Assembly: GCF_001465595.2 (NCBI RefSeq)
Contig: NZ_CP013481.2
Coordinates: 3,596,001 to 3,660,000 of the forward strand
DNA from: Pandoraea apista
GTDB taxonomy: Bacteria > Pseudomonadota > Gammaproteobacteria > Burkholderiales > Burkholderiaceae
DNA: 64,000 bases
Direction: 5' to 3'
Shown: positions 9,331 to 18,292 of the stretch, piece by piece
Numbering within the stretch: position 1 is the first letter of the stretch
How the letters are laid out: every line of letters starts with the position of its first letter
Position numbers and translations under genes: made by a program
Notes under the pieces: generated by a model
The model's input: the letters and a program-made list of their open reading frames with translations, nothing else
Databases searched by the model: none
Told to the model about the DNA's origin: nothing

Positions 9331-10650
9331 ATGAGCACGTCCCTTTCCGGCGCCGGCGCGCAGCCGCATGCCGTCCTGGACCCCATGCAGCGCAACGCGC
9401 TGTATCGCAAGCTGACCTGGCACATCATCCCGTTCCTCTTTCTCGCCTTCATCGTGGCGTACATCGATCGGGTGAACGTGAGCTTCGCGAAACTGGAAAT
9501 GCTCGCAGACCTGTCGTTATCCGAAACGGTTTACGGCGCGGGCGCGGGCGTGTTCTTCCTCGGCTATTTCATTTTCGAAGTGCCTAGCAATCTGATCCTG
9601 CATCGCGTAGGCGCACGCATGTGGATCGCGCGCATCATGGTCACGTGGTCGATCATCTCCTGCCTGACGATGTTCACGCAGGGGCCGGTCTCGTTCTACG
9701 TGCTGCGCTTTTTGCTCGGCGTGGCCGAAGCCGGTTTCTTCCCCGGTATCGTGCTGTACCTCTCTAAGTGGTTCCCCTCGAACAAGCGCTCGCAGATCAT
9801 CGCCCTGTTCATGGTGGCGATTCCGGTGTCCGGCGCCATCGGCGGCCCGCTGTCCGGTTGGATCATGCAGCGCTTCGGCGGTCTGCACGACCTCGCCGGC
9901 TGGCAATGGCTGTTCCTGATCGAGGGCATCGCTTCGCTGTTCGTGGGCATCGCCGCGTTCTTCGTGTTGCAGGACCGGATCGAGACAGTGAAGTGGCTGA
10001 ACGCGGACGAGAAGCGCCTGCTTGCTCAGGACCTCGCGGCCGACGACAGTACACGCGCCCACCAGAGCGTGCGGGAGGTGTTCGGTAACGGCAAGGTCTG
10101 GTTGCTCGGCCTGCTGTACTTCTGTATCGCGATGGGCAATTACGGCCTCGTGTTCTGGCTGCCAACGATGATCCGCGCAGCCGGCGTTGCCAACCTCGGC
10201 AACATCGGGCTGCTCTCGGCGGTGCCGTCGCTCGTGAGCGCCATCGCCATGATTCTGGTCGCTCGCCACGCCGACCGTCATAACGAACGCCGCGTGCATG
10301 TGGCCGTGTGCTGTGTGCTGGGGGCCGCCGGCATGCTGGCCTCGGTGTTGCTCGCCCAGCATCTGTGGTGGTCGATGGCAGCGCTCATTGTGGCAGCCAT
10401 CGGTATCAATTCGATCGCACCGGTCTTCTGGGGCATTCCCACGGCAATGATGGGCGGCGCCGGTGCGGCGGCGGCCATCGCGCTGATCAATTCGACCGGC
10501 AACCTCGCGGGCTTCGTCAGTCCGTATGTCATTGGCTTTCTCAAGGACAGCACCGGCCAATTGCTGCCGGGCATGATCGTGCTGGCGTGCGCGCTGGTCG
10601 GCGGTGCCTGCATCGTACTGTCTCTGAAGCCGCAACGGAGTCACGCATGA
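9331..10650 (+). CDS. MFS transporter, anion:cation symporter (ACS) family
   Basis: 439 residues and about 12 membrane helices. Family features: RKLTWHIIPFLFLAFIVAYIDRVNVSFAK at the N terminus, the loop after helix 2 (FEVPSNLILHRVGAR), and GVAEAGFFPGIVLYLSKWFP. ACS transporters take up organic anions such as tartrate, galactarate, hexuronates or phthalate. First gene of an operon; its stop overlaps the next start by ATGA at 10647-10650. Substrate not determinable; the downstream enzymes suggest a sugar acid. Confidence 0.9.
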   Translation: MSTSLSGAGAQPHAVLDPMQRNALYRKLTWHIIPFLFLAFIVAYIDRVNVSFAKLEMLADLSLSETVYGAGAGVFFLGYFIFEVPSNLILHRVGARMWIARIMVTWSIISCLTMFTQGPVSFYVLRFLLGVAEAGFFPGIVLYLSKWFPSNKRSQIIALFMVAIPVSGAIGGPLSGWIMQRFGGLHDLAGWQWLFLIEGIASLFVGIAAFFVLQDRIETVKWLNADEKRLLAQDLAADDSTRAHQSVREVFGNGKVWLLGLLYFCIAMGNYGLVFWLPTMIRAAGVANLGNIGLLSAVPSLVSAIAMILVARHADRHNERRVHVAVCCVLGAAGMLASVLLAQHLWWSMAALIVAAIGINSIAPVFWGIPTAMMGGAGAAAAIALINSTGNLAGFVSPYVIGFLKDSTGQLLPGMIVLACALVGGACIVLSLKPQRSHA

Positions 10651-11426
10651 ATTTTCCCGTCTGCCTCGTGACCGGCGCCGCCACCGGCATCGGCGCCGCC
10701 ACGGCCCTGCGCTTCGCCCGCGAGGGCTGGGCCGTGGCCATCAACAACTTCGACGACAGCACCCGCGCTGCGGCGGAATCGGTCGCAGCGCAGTGCCGCG
10801 ACGCCGGTGCGCAAACGCTCGTTATCGATGCCGATGTCGGTGACGACGCCGCATGCCGCCACATGGCGAGTGCCGTCGGCGCGCAGTGGGGCCGGCTCGA
10901 CGCGCTGGTGAACAGCGCAGGCACCACGCGCGTGATCCCGCACAGCGACCTCGAGGCGATCGACGACGCCGAGTTCGAGCGAATCTATCGCGTCAATCTG
11001 ATCGGGATGTTCCAGATGACACGTGCCGCCGCTGGGTTGCTGCGCGAACGTCCGGCGGGCGCGTCGTCTGCCGCCGTCATCAACATTTCGTCGCTGGCGT
11101 CGCTCAACGGCACGGGGTCGTCGATTGCCTATGCTGCGTCGAAAGGGGCCGTCAATTCGCTGACGCTCTCGCTCGCGCGCAATCTCGCCCCGCAGGTGCG
11201 CGTGAACGCCATTGCACCCGGCATGGTCGATGACGGTCTGCTGCGTCGTGTGCTCGGCGACGACGCCTATGCCCGCGTGGTCGACGGCATGCGCGAGAAC
11301 GCGCCGCTCAAACGCGTTTCGCAGCCCTCGGAAATCGCGGACCTCGCCTGGTTCCTCGCCGCCCATGCGCCGGCAATGACCGGTCAGGTGCTCGCCATCG
11401 AAAACGGTTTGCTGCTGAACACCTGA
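10647..11426 (+). CDS. Short-chain dehydrogenase/reductase (SDR)
   Basis: 259 residues, classical SDR. The cofactor motif [17 protein letters not shown], the catalytic serine region INISSLAS, and the YAASK motif are all present. It probably oxidises a hydroxyl of the transported sugar or polyol, or reduces an oxo intermediate. It overlaps the MFS gene by 4 bases and lies 47 bases before the dehydratase gene, so it is co-translated with the transporter. Confidence 0.9.
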   Translation: MNFPVCLVTGAATGIGAATALRFAREGWAVAINNFDDSTRAAAESVAAQCRDAGAQTLVIDADVGDDAACRHMASAVGAQWGRLDALVNSAGTTRVIPHSDLEAIDDAEFERIYRVNLIGMFQMTRAAAGLLRERPAGASSAAVINISSLASLNGTGSSIAYAASKGAVNSLTLSLARNLAPQVRVNAIAPGMVDDGLLRRVLGDDAYARVVDGMRENAPLKRVSQPSEIADLAWFLAAHAPAMTGQVLAIENGLLLNT

Positions 11427-11473
11427 GCGACGGCGTCAGCGCAGCGCGCGCAACACAACATAAGGAAGTCCCC

Positions 11474-13219
11474 ATGACAGATCTGCACAAACACCGCTCC
11501 CGAACCGTGACTGAAGGCGTGACGCGCACGCCGCACCGCGCGTTTCTTCGCGCCACCGGTCTCGACGACGCCGCCATCGAAAAACCGTTCGTCGCCATTG
11601 TCGATACGTTTGGTGAGAACACGCCCTGCTCCATGTCGTTGAATCAGGTCTCGGACAATGTCCGGCTGGGCGTGGCAGCCGGCGGCGGCGTGCCGATCCG
11701 CGGCTCGGCAATCTCGGTGTCGGACGGCACCTCGATGAATCACGCCGGCATGCGCTTCTCGCTGGTCTCGCGCGAGACGATTGCCGACAGCGTCGAGCTG
11801 TTCGTGCGTGCGCATTGCTACGACGCCCTCGTTGGCGTGGCCGGCTGCGACAAGACGCTGCCCGGCATTCTCATGGGCATGGTGCGCGTGAACGTGCCCG
11901 GGGTGTTCCTGTTCGGCGGCGCAATGCTGCCGGGCGTGGCGCCGGACGGCACGCAAGCGACGATCCTCACCGCCATCGAAGCGGTGGGCGCCGCGCAACG
12001 CGGCGACATGAGCGCCGACACACTACTCGGCATTGAAAAACACTGCACGCCGACCGCCGGCTCGTGCCCCGGACAATTCACGGCGAACACCATGGCCATG
12101 GTCGCGGAAGTGCTCGGTCTCGCGCCGCTGGGCTCGGCCATGGTGCCCGCGGTGTATAGCGAGCGCATCGCCATCGCACGGCGAGCAGGAGAAAACGTCA
12201 TGCGCGCCCTGCGCAACGGCGGCCCGTTGCCGCGAGATCTGGTCACGCGCAAGAGTCTGGAAAACGCCTGCGCCGCCGTGGCCGCCACCGGCGGCTCGAC
12301 CAACGCCATGCTGCATATTCCCGCGATTGCGCATGAAGCCGGTATTTCCTTCACGCTCGACGACGTCTCCGAAGTCCTCGCGCGCACGCCGCTCATTGGC
12401 GACATGCAGCCCGGCGGCCGTTATCTGGCGGTCGATCTGCATCACGTGGGCGGGGTACCTGCCGTGCTCAACGCGCTGCTCGCGGGCGGCCATATTCACG
12501 GCGATACGCTCACGCAAAGCGGCGAGACCCTCGAAGTCGCGCTGCGTGCGTTTCCCGGGCCCGACGGGCGCGTGGTCAAACCGCACACCGAACCGCTCTC
12601 GCCGAACGCGGGACTGGTGGTATTGCGCGGCAACCTGGCCCCGGACGGCGCTGCACTGAAGACGGCCGGCCTGAAGCAACTGGTCTTCTCAGGCAACGCG
12701 CGCGTGTTTGAAACGGAAGAGGACTGCATGGCCGTCGTCTCGGCGGGTACGTATCGCGAGGGCGACGTGCTGGTCATTCGCAACGAGGGCCCCAAAGGCG
12801 GGCCGGGCATGCGCGAAATGCTGAGCGTGACGGCCGCGATCTATGGGCAGGGGATGGGCGAAAAAGTCGCGCTGCTCACCGACGGGCGCTTCTCCGGGGC
12901 AACGCGCGGCATGTGTATCGGCTACGTGGGTCCGGAGGCCGCGGCCGGTGGCCCGATCCGTTTATTGCGCGACGGCGACCGCATCCATATCGATGCCATC
13001 AAGGGTAAGCTCGACGTCGAACTCTCCGACGAGGAACTCGCCACACGGGCCGCGCAAACCCGACCGTTCGTGCGCGGACGTCTGGGCGGTGTACTGGAAA
13101 AGTACGAAGCGCTCGTGCGGCCCGCCAAGCTCGGCGCCGTCACACATTCGGGGGCGGTGGAATGGCCTTACGAAGCCTCGCTCGGTGAGACGGCAACCCG
13201 GGAGGACACACATCGATGA
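11474..13219 (+). CDS. IlvD/Edd-family sugar-acid or dihydroxy-acid dehydratase
   Basis: 581 residues. Three conserved cysteines at about residues 52 (NTPCSMS), 125 (GCDKTLPG) and 198 ([13 protein letters not shown]) fit a 2Fe-2S member of the family. Also seen: [17 protein letters not shown] and [12 protein letters not shown]. IlvD proper makes branched-chain 2-oxoacids, but the location between an organic-anion transporter, an SDR and a beta-hydroxyacid dehydrogenase, with no other ilv gene, argues for a catabolic aldonate dehydratase. Its stop overlaps the next start by ATGA at 13216-13219. The name ilvD would be misleading. Confidence 0.85.
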   Translation: MTDLHKHRSRTVTEGVTRTPHRAFLRATGLDDAAIEKPFVAIVDTFGENTPCSMSLNQVSDNVRLGVAAGGGVPIRGSAISVSDGTSMNHAGMRFSLVSRETIADSVELFVRAHCYDALVGVAGCDKTLPGILMGMVRVNVPGVFLFGGAMLPGVAPDGTQATILTAIEAVGAAQRGDMSADTLLGIEKHCTPTAGSCPGQFTANTMAMVAEVLGLAPLGSAMVPAVYSERIAIARRAGENVMRALRNGGPLPRDLVTRKSLENACAAVAATGGSTNAMLHIPAIAHEAGISFTLDDVSEVLARTPLIGDMQPGGRYLAVDLHHVGGVPAVLNALLAGGHIHGDTLTQSGETLEVALRAFPGPDGRVVKPHTEPLSPNAGLVVLRGNLAPDGAALKTAGLKQLVFSGNARVFETEEDCMAVVSAGTYREGDVLVIRNEGPKGGPGMREMLSVTAAIYGQGMGEKVALLTDGRFSGATRGMCIGYVGPEAAAGGPIRLLRDGDRIHIDAIKGKLDVELSDEELATRAAQTRPFVRGRLGGVLEKYEALVRPAKLGAVTHSGAVEWPYEASLGETATREDTHR

Positions 13220-14106
13220 CTATCTCACGTGTCGGCTTTTGCGGCATCGGCCGCATGGGCGAACCCATGACGCAGCGCCTGCTCGCTGCCGGACATGACG
13301 TCGCCGTATGGAACCGCTCGGCAGCGAAGCTCGCGGCCTTGACCGATGCTGGCGCAATGGCCTGCGTCACCCCTCAGGCGCTGGGCGAATGCGTCGATAT
13401 CGCCCTGCTCTGCCTCGGTGACGGCAAGGCGGTGGAGGACGTGGTTTTTGGCGAGCACGGGCTCGTGCACGCGGCCACGCCGCCGCGCTTTCTCGTCGAT
13501 CACTCGACGCTCTCGCCGGCGTTGACCCGCACGCTCGCCAAACGCTGGCATGACGCGACCGGCAGTGTGTGGATCGACGCACCGGTGTCCGGTGGCACCG
13601 CCGGCGCAGCGGCCGGCACGCTCGCCATCATGGCTGGCGGCCCGGCGCACGCCGTCGAAGCGCTCACCCCGGTACTTCACGCGTTCTCTTCGCGCGTCAC
13701 GCGAATGGGCGATACCGGCGCGGGCCAGACCACCAAGCTCGCGAATCAGGCGATCGTCGCCACCACCCTCGCCGGGTTGGACGAAGCCTTTGTACTGGCC
13801 AAGCGCAGCGGTATCGACACGTCGGCCGTGCCATTCGCTCTGCAAGGCGGCTGGGCCGATTCCGTCCTGCTGCAAACGCTTTGGCCGCGCATGGTGACCC
13901 CTCCGGCGCAAGCGACCGGCACGGTTCGGGTGATGCTCAAGGATCTCGATGCGATTGCTGAACTCGCTCACACGAGCGCTACGGTGCAGCGCGTGCTGCC
14001 CGAGGTGCGTCGTCTGCTGAGTGACGCCGCGCAACGCGGCATGGCGGATTGGGATTTGTCCCAGATTTTCCGGATCGGCGAAGCCGAGAGTTCGCCGCAG
14101 GCGTGA
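13216..14106 (+). CDS. NAD(P)-dependent beta-hydroxyacid dehydrogenase (HIBADH family)
   Basis: 296 residues. Rossmann motif [12 protein letters not shown], substrate-binding [11 protein letters not shown], and the catalytic-lysine region GQTTKLANQ (family GxxxKxxNN). The family includes 3-hydroxyisobutyrate dehydrogenase, tartronate semialdehyde reductase and 2-(hydroxymethyl)glutarate dehydrogenase. Last gene of the MFS-SDR-dehydratase operon and translationally coupled to it. Probably handles a C3-C4 semialdehyde or hydroxyacid at the end of the pathway. Two imperfect hairpins follow at 14106-14160 but lack a T-run. Confidence 0.88.
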   Translation: MTISRVGFCGIGRMGEPMTQRLLAAGHDVAVWNRSAAKLAALTDAGAMACVTPQALGECVDIALLCLGDGKAVEDVVFGEHGLVHAATPPRFLVDHSTLSPALTRTLAKRWHDATGSVWIDAPVSGGTAGAAAGTLAIMAGGPAHAVEALTPVLHAFSSRVTRMGDTGAGQTTKLANQAIVATTLAGLDEAFVLAKRSGIDTSAVPFALQGGWADSVLLQTLWPRMVTPPAQATGTVRVMLKDLDAIAELAHTSATVQRVLPEVRRLLSDAAQRGMADWDLSQIFRIGEAESSPQA

Positions 14107-14178
14107 TCGTGCAATGGCACGATGACGTGAATGAGGCCGACCATGCCCATAGGGCACGGCCGGCCATCACGCGAGGCT

Positions 14179-15783
14179 TTACTTGACCTGCACGGTCGCG
14201 AAGTTCTGGCGGCCGAACGGGCTCACCTGATAGCCCGACACATCAGCGCGCGTGATCACCGCAGCCGTCGGATGGGCCAGCGGAATCCACAGCGCGTCTT
14301 CCTTGATCGTCTTCTGCGCGGCCTGATACTTCGCAGTACGCGTGGCCACATCGGGCGTGCGTTTGCCGTCGCTGATCAGCTTGTCGAGATTGGCGTCGCA
14401 GAAACGCGCGAAGTTCGTGCCCGAGGTCACGGCCGCACAGCTGAACTGGGGCGTGAGGAAGTTATCGGGATCGCCGTTATCCCCCGACCAACCCATGAAC
14501 AACAGGTCGTGCTCGCCCGCCTTGCCCCGGCGAATCAGCTCACCCCACTCCACGGTCTTGATCTGCGCCTTCACGCCGATCTTCGCCAGATCGCTTTGCA
14601 GCATCTCGGCGCCCACGCGCGGATTCGGGTTGAGCAGACTGCCAGCCGGCCGTGTCCAGATCGTCGTTTCAAAGCCTTGCGGGAAACCGGCGTCGGCGAG
14701 CAGTTTCTTCGCCTTCTCGATATTGTGCGGATAATCCGCCACGTTCTTGGCGTAGCTCCACGTATTCGGCGGATACACGTTGGCCGCCGGGGTTGCCGTG
14801 CCTTCGAAGACCTGCTTGACGTAGCTCGGCTTGTCGAACGCCAGATTCAGCGCCTGACGCACACGCACGTCGTTCAGCGGCTTGTGCTGCGTGTTGATGG
14901 CGACGAACGCCGTCATGAAGGCCGGCGTTTCCACAACCTTGAGCGCCTTGTCCCCGCGCGCCGCCTGCACGTCGAGCGGCTTGGGCGACAGTGCGATCTG
15001 GCACTCGCCGACCTTGACCTTCTGGGCACGCACTGCGGCGTCGGGCACGATCGTATAGATCAGGCGTTCCGAGGCCGGCTTGCCGCCGAAGTACGACGCG
15101 TTCGCGTCGAAACGAACAACACTGTCCTTCTGATAGCTACGGAAGACAAACGGCCCCGTGCCGATCGGACGCGCATTCAGTTCATCCGTCTTGTTGGCAG
15201 CCATGAGCTTATCCGCGTACTCGGCCGAATAAATCGACGCGAAACCCATCGACAGCATCGACAGGAATACGGCGTCCGGCTCGGACAACGTAAAGCGAAC
15301 GGTGTTGTCGTCGACCTTTTGCACGGACTTGATCAGCTTGCCCAGCGAGAGCGATTGCGCATGCGGGAAGCCCGACGGCGTGAGCTTGTGCCACGGCGCG
15401 TTGTCGTTGAGCATGCGCTCGAACGTGAAGACAACGTCGTCTGCGTTGAAGGCGCGCGTCGGTTTGAAGAGGTCGTTGCTATGGAAGCTCACGTTCGGGC
15501 GCAGCGTGAACGTGTAGGTCAGGCCATCGGGGCTGACTTCCCACCGGGTCGCCAGACTCGGCACGACTTTCGCCTGCGCCGCATCGAATTCGACCAGACG
15601 GTTGAACACCGGATCGGCAGACGCATTGGTGGTGGTAAGCGAGTTGTAGCGCACGACATCGAAGCCTTCAGGGCTGGCTTCGGTACACACGGTCAACGGT
15701 TTGGCGTGCGCTACGAGAGGCACCATTGGCAGGGCAAGGACGGTCAGAACAGCAGCGAGATGACGACGCGAGCGACGGTGCAT
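14179..15783 (-). CDS. DppA-like peptide ABC transporter substrate-binding protein
   Basis: 534 residues of SBP family 5. Signal peptide MHRRSRRHLAAVLTVLALPMVPLVAHAKP, then TVCTEASPEGFDVVRYNS and the family segment RPIGTGPFVFRSYQKDSVVRF, FMGWSGDNGDPDNFL near the C terminus. Closest in character to dipeptide/heme-binding DppA. No dppBCDF permease genes flank it, so it is an orphan binding protein. Convergent with the sugar-acid operon. Confidence 0.87.
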   Translation of the reverse strand: MHRRSRRHLAAVLTVLALPMVPLVAHAKPLTVCTEASPEGFDVVRYNSLTTTNASADPVFNRLVEFDAAQAKVVPSLATRWEVSPDGLTYTFTLRPNVSFHSNDLFKPTRAFNADDVVFTFERMLNDNAPWHKLTPSGFPHAQSLSLGKLIKSVQKVDDNTVRFTLSEPDAVFLSMLSMGFASIYSAEYADKLMAANKTDELNARPIGTGPFVFRSYQKDSVVRFDANASYFGGKPASERLIYTIVPDAAVRAQKVKVGECQIALSPKPLDVQAARGDKALKVVETPAFMTAFVAINTQHKPLNDVRVRQALNLAFDKPSYVKQVFEGTATPAANVYPPNTWSYAKNVADYPHNIEKAKKLLADAGFPQGFETTIWTRPAGSLLNPNPRVGAEMLQSDLAKIGVKAQIKTVEWGELIRRGKAGEHDLLFMGWSGDNGDPDNFLTPQFSCAAVTSGTNFARFCDANLDKLISDGKRTPDVATRTAKYQAAQKTIKEDALWIPLAHPTAAVITRADVSGYQVSPFGRQNFATVQVK

Positions 15784-15910
15784 GAGCTTCTTCTCCAGGA
15801 AGTCGATGACGGTTGATAAGCAGCCGGCCAGAATAGCGCAAATTCAGGATAACTGCCTTTACACGAGCGCATATGCATATAACCGCTGTCACGAATCCCG
15901 AAGCCGAACG

Positions 15911-16783
15911 TCAGTTCTGCCAACCGAAGGCCCGCATGCGGTGAACGATGCTGTCGCGCGCGGCCACCACGGTCAGCCGGGAGCTGACCGACATGTCGTA
16001 GAGATACCGTGTGCGCCCCGCATAAGGCACGCTCACGTAGGGATGTGCCAGTAACGGGATCGCCGCCCCCGTCGCCAGCGCCTGCCCCTCGCCTGCCAGA
16101 CGCGCCAGACACAAGCGATGCGCGGCGTCGCGCGCCACCGAGAATGGATCGCCCTGCTGGGCACTCCGCCGTGCCGTGTCGTCCGGCCCGGTCGGTGCTG
16201 GCGCGTGTGCGGTCAGGGCGACCGGCCCCTGCCCCACGGCAACGAACAACCACAATCCCGCGTGCGCCATATCGACCCAAACCTTACCGTGCGGTCCGTC
16301 GCACGCGAGCGACGACACCCCGGGCGTAGGTGCCGGGACAGGCGCCTGCGCAGGAGGGCAATGGAACCAGCGGCCGAAAATCCAGCGTAGTGCGATGCGC
16401 TCCGACAAGAAGCGATGGCGCATCTGGGGGCGTGGCAGCCGCCGCGCAAGCGCATGCTCCGCCGCCGAGAGCCAGGTCGCGCCGTCATCGGGCCCGCCGG
16501 CGCTCGCGCCCGTCGCACCGAAGGGGCGTCCGGCGAGCAGAAAGCGCCACAGCCACAGTTCGTCACCACCGCATTGCGGAGAAGCATGCGCCGCAGCAGG
16601 CCGATCGCCGTCGGACTTCTCGGCAGTCTGCCTGTCGCTGCTGGCCAGCGCACGATGCTGTTCGCCACCGCTCAGCTTGCGCTCCCCCTGACCGAACTGC
16701 CCCAGCGGCACATAGGTCATGGAAGGCGTTGGAATCGACGCTACGCGCGGCGTCAGATCAACCGTTCGTTTCAACATCAGCAT
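15911..16783 (-). CDS. Degenerate 4'-phosphopantetheinyl transferase-like protein, Fur-controlled
   Basis: 290 residues. Residues 104-140 (TWLSAAEHALARRLP ... RHRFLSERIALRWIFGRWF) resemble the N-terminal half of Sfp-type PPTases, and MAHAGLWLFVAVGQGPVAL at 172-190 resembles the NxSHSG...VGVDxE core. The metal-binding DxE is replaced by TAH and the WxxKEA motif is not recognisable, so activity is doubtful. The first 70 residues match nothing I know. GGAGG lies 6 bases before the ATG. A near-perfect Fur box 68-98 bases upstream predicts iron repression, pointing to siderophore biology. No NRPS gene is in the window. The family call is by eye and uncertain. Confidence 0.6.
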   Translation of the reverse strand: MLMLKRTVDLTPRVASIPTPSMTYVPLGQFGQGERKLSGGEQHRALASSDRQTAEKSDGDRPAAAHASPQCGGDELWLWRFLLAGRPFGATGASAGGPDDGATWLSAAEHALARRLPRPQMRHRFLSERIALRWIFGRWFHCPPAQAPVPAPTPGVSSLACDGPHGKVWVDMAHAGLWLFVAVGQGPVALTAHAPAPTGPDDTARRSAQQGDPFSVARDAAHRLCLARLAGEGQALATGAAIPLLAHPYVSVPYAGRTRYLYDMSVSSRLTVVAARDSIVHRMRAFGWQN

Positions 16784-16850
16784 TTACGACCTCCACGGGC
16801 GAGGTCTCCGATGACGCGGCTTGCTTCTGCACAAGGCCATCGGCGGCCAT

Positions 16851-16881
16851 TCATTTGATAATGAGAATCATTATCAAATGA
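16851..16881 (-). promoter_or_regulatory. Fur box
   Basis: The core at 16857-16875, GATAATGAGAATCATTATC, matches the 19-base Fur consensus at 18 positions. It is embedded in a longer perfect palindrome with 14-base arms and a GAA centre. The only gene it can control is the PPTase-like one to its left, because the gene on the right is transcribed toward it and ends at 17056. Confidence 0.9.
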
Positions 16882-17055
16882 TAGCACAGGGATCCCTGGG
16901 GCCGTGCAGCGGAAACGCGCTGAAATGGGTGCGCGAGGAGACGGAAAGCGCTTGTGGGGCCCGGGGACGTATTGCGTAGAGGCGGTGGACGGTAAGCGCG
17001 GACAGCCGCAAGTGCGGCTGCTTCATTTAGGCTACGGCGGACGAACGTTGACGGA

Positions 17056-17961
17056 TCAAGCGCTGGCGGGCAGCGCAGGACGGTAGCCCAGCGCATGACT
17101 GGCGGCCAGGGCTTCGCGGCGCACGGCTTCGCCAATGGGGCCCTCCATCCGGGCGTCGAATCCGCCGGTCGCGCCCAGCGCCGTAATCACGCCGACTAGG
17201 CGGCCGTCGTAGTTAAACACTGGCGCGGCCAATGCGCTGATCCCCGTCAGGTTGGTATCGCGTACGCTCGCGCCCTGAGCCGCACGCACCGACGCCCGGA
17301 GTGCGCCGATGGGGTCCGCCGCATCGAGTTGGGCCCGATGTTCCGGCGAGGCTTGCGCCAGTTCGGCCTCGGCCATCGCCAGCACTTGAGGATCGTCGAG
17401 CAGGCCAAGGAAAACACGGCCGGCCGCCGACCAGAGCACCGACATGACAGAACCGATGCGCACGTTGATCGTCACTGGTAGCCCCGGCTCTTCGAACCGC
17501 ACGATGGTCGGCCCCTTGTTGCCCATGACGGCAATGAAGCAGGTGACGTCGAACGCCTCGCGCAGACGCACGAGCGCCGGCTCGGCCGCCCTCACCGGAT
17601 CGGCCTGCCGCATGGCGGCCACGCCGATGAGCATCGCTTCGAGCCCCAGATGATAATGCTGCGAATCGGTGTCCTGCGCGACGAGCCCCTCTTCCACGAG
17701 ACTCATGAGATAGCGGTGAACTTTGGCGGGGCTTTGCTGCACATGCAAGGCGAGTGCCGTGAGGCTCGCACGACCACCCAGACGGGCCAGCCCCTTGAGT
17801 ACCACCATGCCGGTTTCAGCCGACTGAACGCGCTGACGCCGCCCGCGCTCGCGCGGTGCGCCGGAAGCGTCGATGTCGGATGCCGCCAGGCTATCCGTCA
17901 TGCCGGAAGGCTCGGCCGCGCGACGCGGACGGCCTGCTGTGGGTCGTTTGATTGTGGTCAT
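17056..17961 (-). CDS. IclR-family transcriptional regulator
   Basis: About 301 residues from MTTIKRPTAGR. N-terminal winged helix (VLKGLARLGGRASLTALALHVQQSPAKVHRYLMSLVEEGLV) and a C-terminal IclR effector domain (NLTGISALAAPVFNYDGRLVGVITALG). A basic 50-residue N-terminal tail precedes the HTH. The frame opens at 17982; neither start has a clear Shine-Dalgarno. It is divergent from the P450 gene at 18293 and is the natural candidate for its regulator. Confidence 0.87.
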   Translation of the reverse strand: MTTIKRPTAGRPRRAAEPSGMTDSLAASDIDASGAPRERGRRQRVQSAETGMVVLKGLARLGGRASLTALALHVQQSPAKVHRYLMSLVEEGLVAQDTDSQHYHLGLEAMLIGVAAMRQADPVRAAEPALVRLREAFDVTCFIAVMGNKGPTIVRFEEPGLPVTINVRIGSVMSVLWSAAGRVFLGLLDDPQVLAMAEAELAQASPEHRAQLDAADPIGALRASVRAAQGASVRDTNLTGISALAAPVFNYDGRLVGVITALGATGGFDARMEGPIGEAVRREALAASHALGYRPALPASA

Positions 17962-18035
17962 CCGCGAGATTTTATGATGCAAATCGCCGTCGCCCGGCCT
18001 CGACGGGACTAGAGGTTAACCCCAGTCCACTAATT

Positions 18036-18048
18036 TACGCAATGCGTA
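18036..18048. promoter_or_regulatory. Candidate IclR operator between iclR-type gene and P450
   Basis: 13-base palindrome TACGCA-A-TGCGTA in the 330-base divergent intergenic region. A similar half, TTTACGC, recurs at 18054-18060. Assignment to the adjacent IclR protein is inferred. Apart from this, the intergenic region shows no gene. Confidence 0.5.
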
Positions 18049-18292
18049 TTATATTTACGCTTAATAGATTCAGAGAATGTGAACGCTTCGCGGGCAAGGG
18101 GTTGCCGGCCAACTTTGGCCCACCGGGGCGTATCACATCGGGATGAGGAGACGTCCCCGTCACACGCGGGCGCCCGTGCAACGATGCGCACGACGTCCGG
18201 TCGCGAGCCGCTCCTCTACACTTGTTTCATTGCGTGTGTCGCCGCGAGCCCTGCACGGCTGTCGTCGCACCCGACCCAGAGAGCGTGAACGG

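Noticed and set aside
11474..13219. Naming the dehydratase ilvD as part of branched-chain amino-acid synthesis
   Set aside because: No other ilv or leu gene is near, and it is translationally coupled to a catabolic-type dehydrogenase downstream of an organic-anion transporter.
14131..15816. 561-codon open frame on the plus strand across the DppA-like gene
   Set aside because: Shadow frame rich in Arg and His; the minus-strand protein has a signal peptide and clear family motifs.
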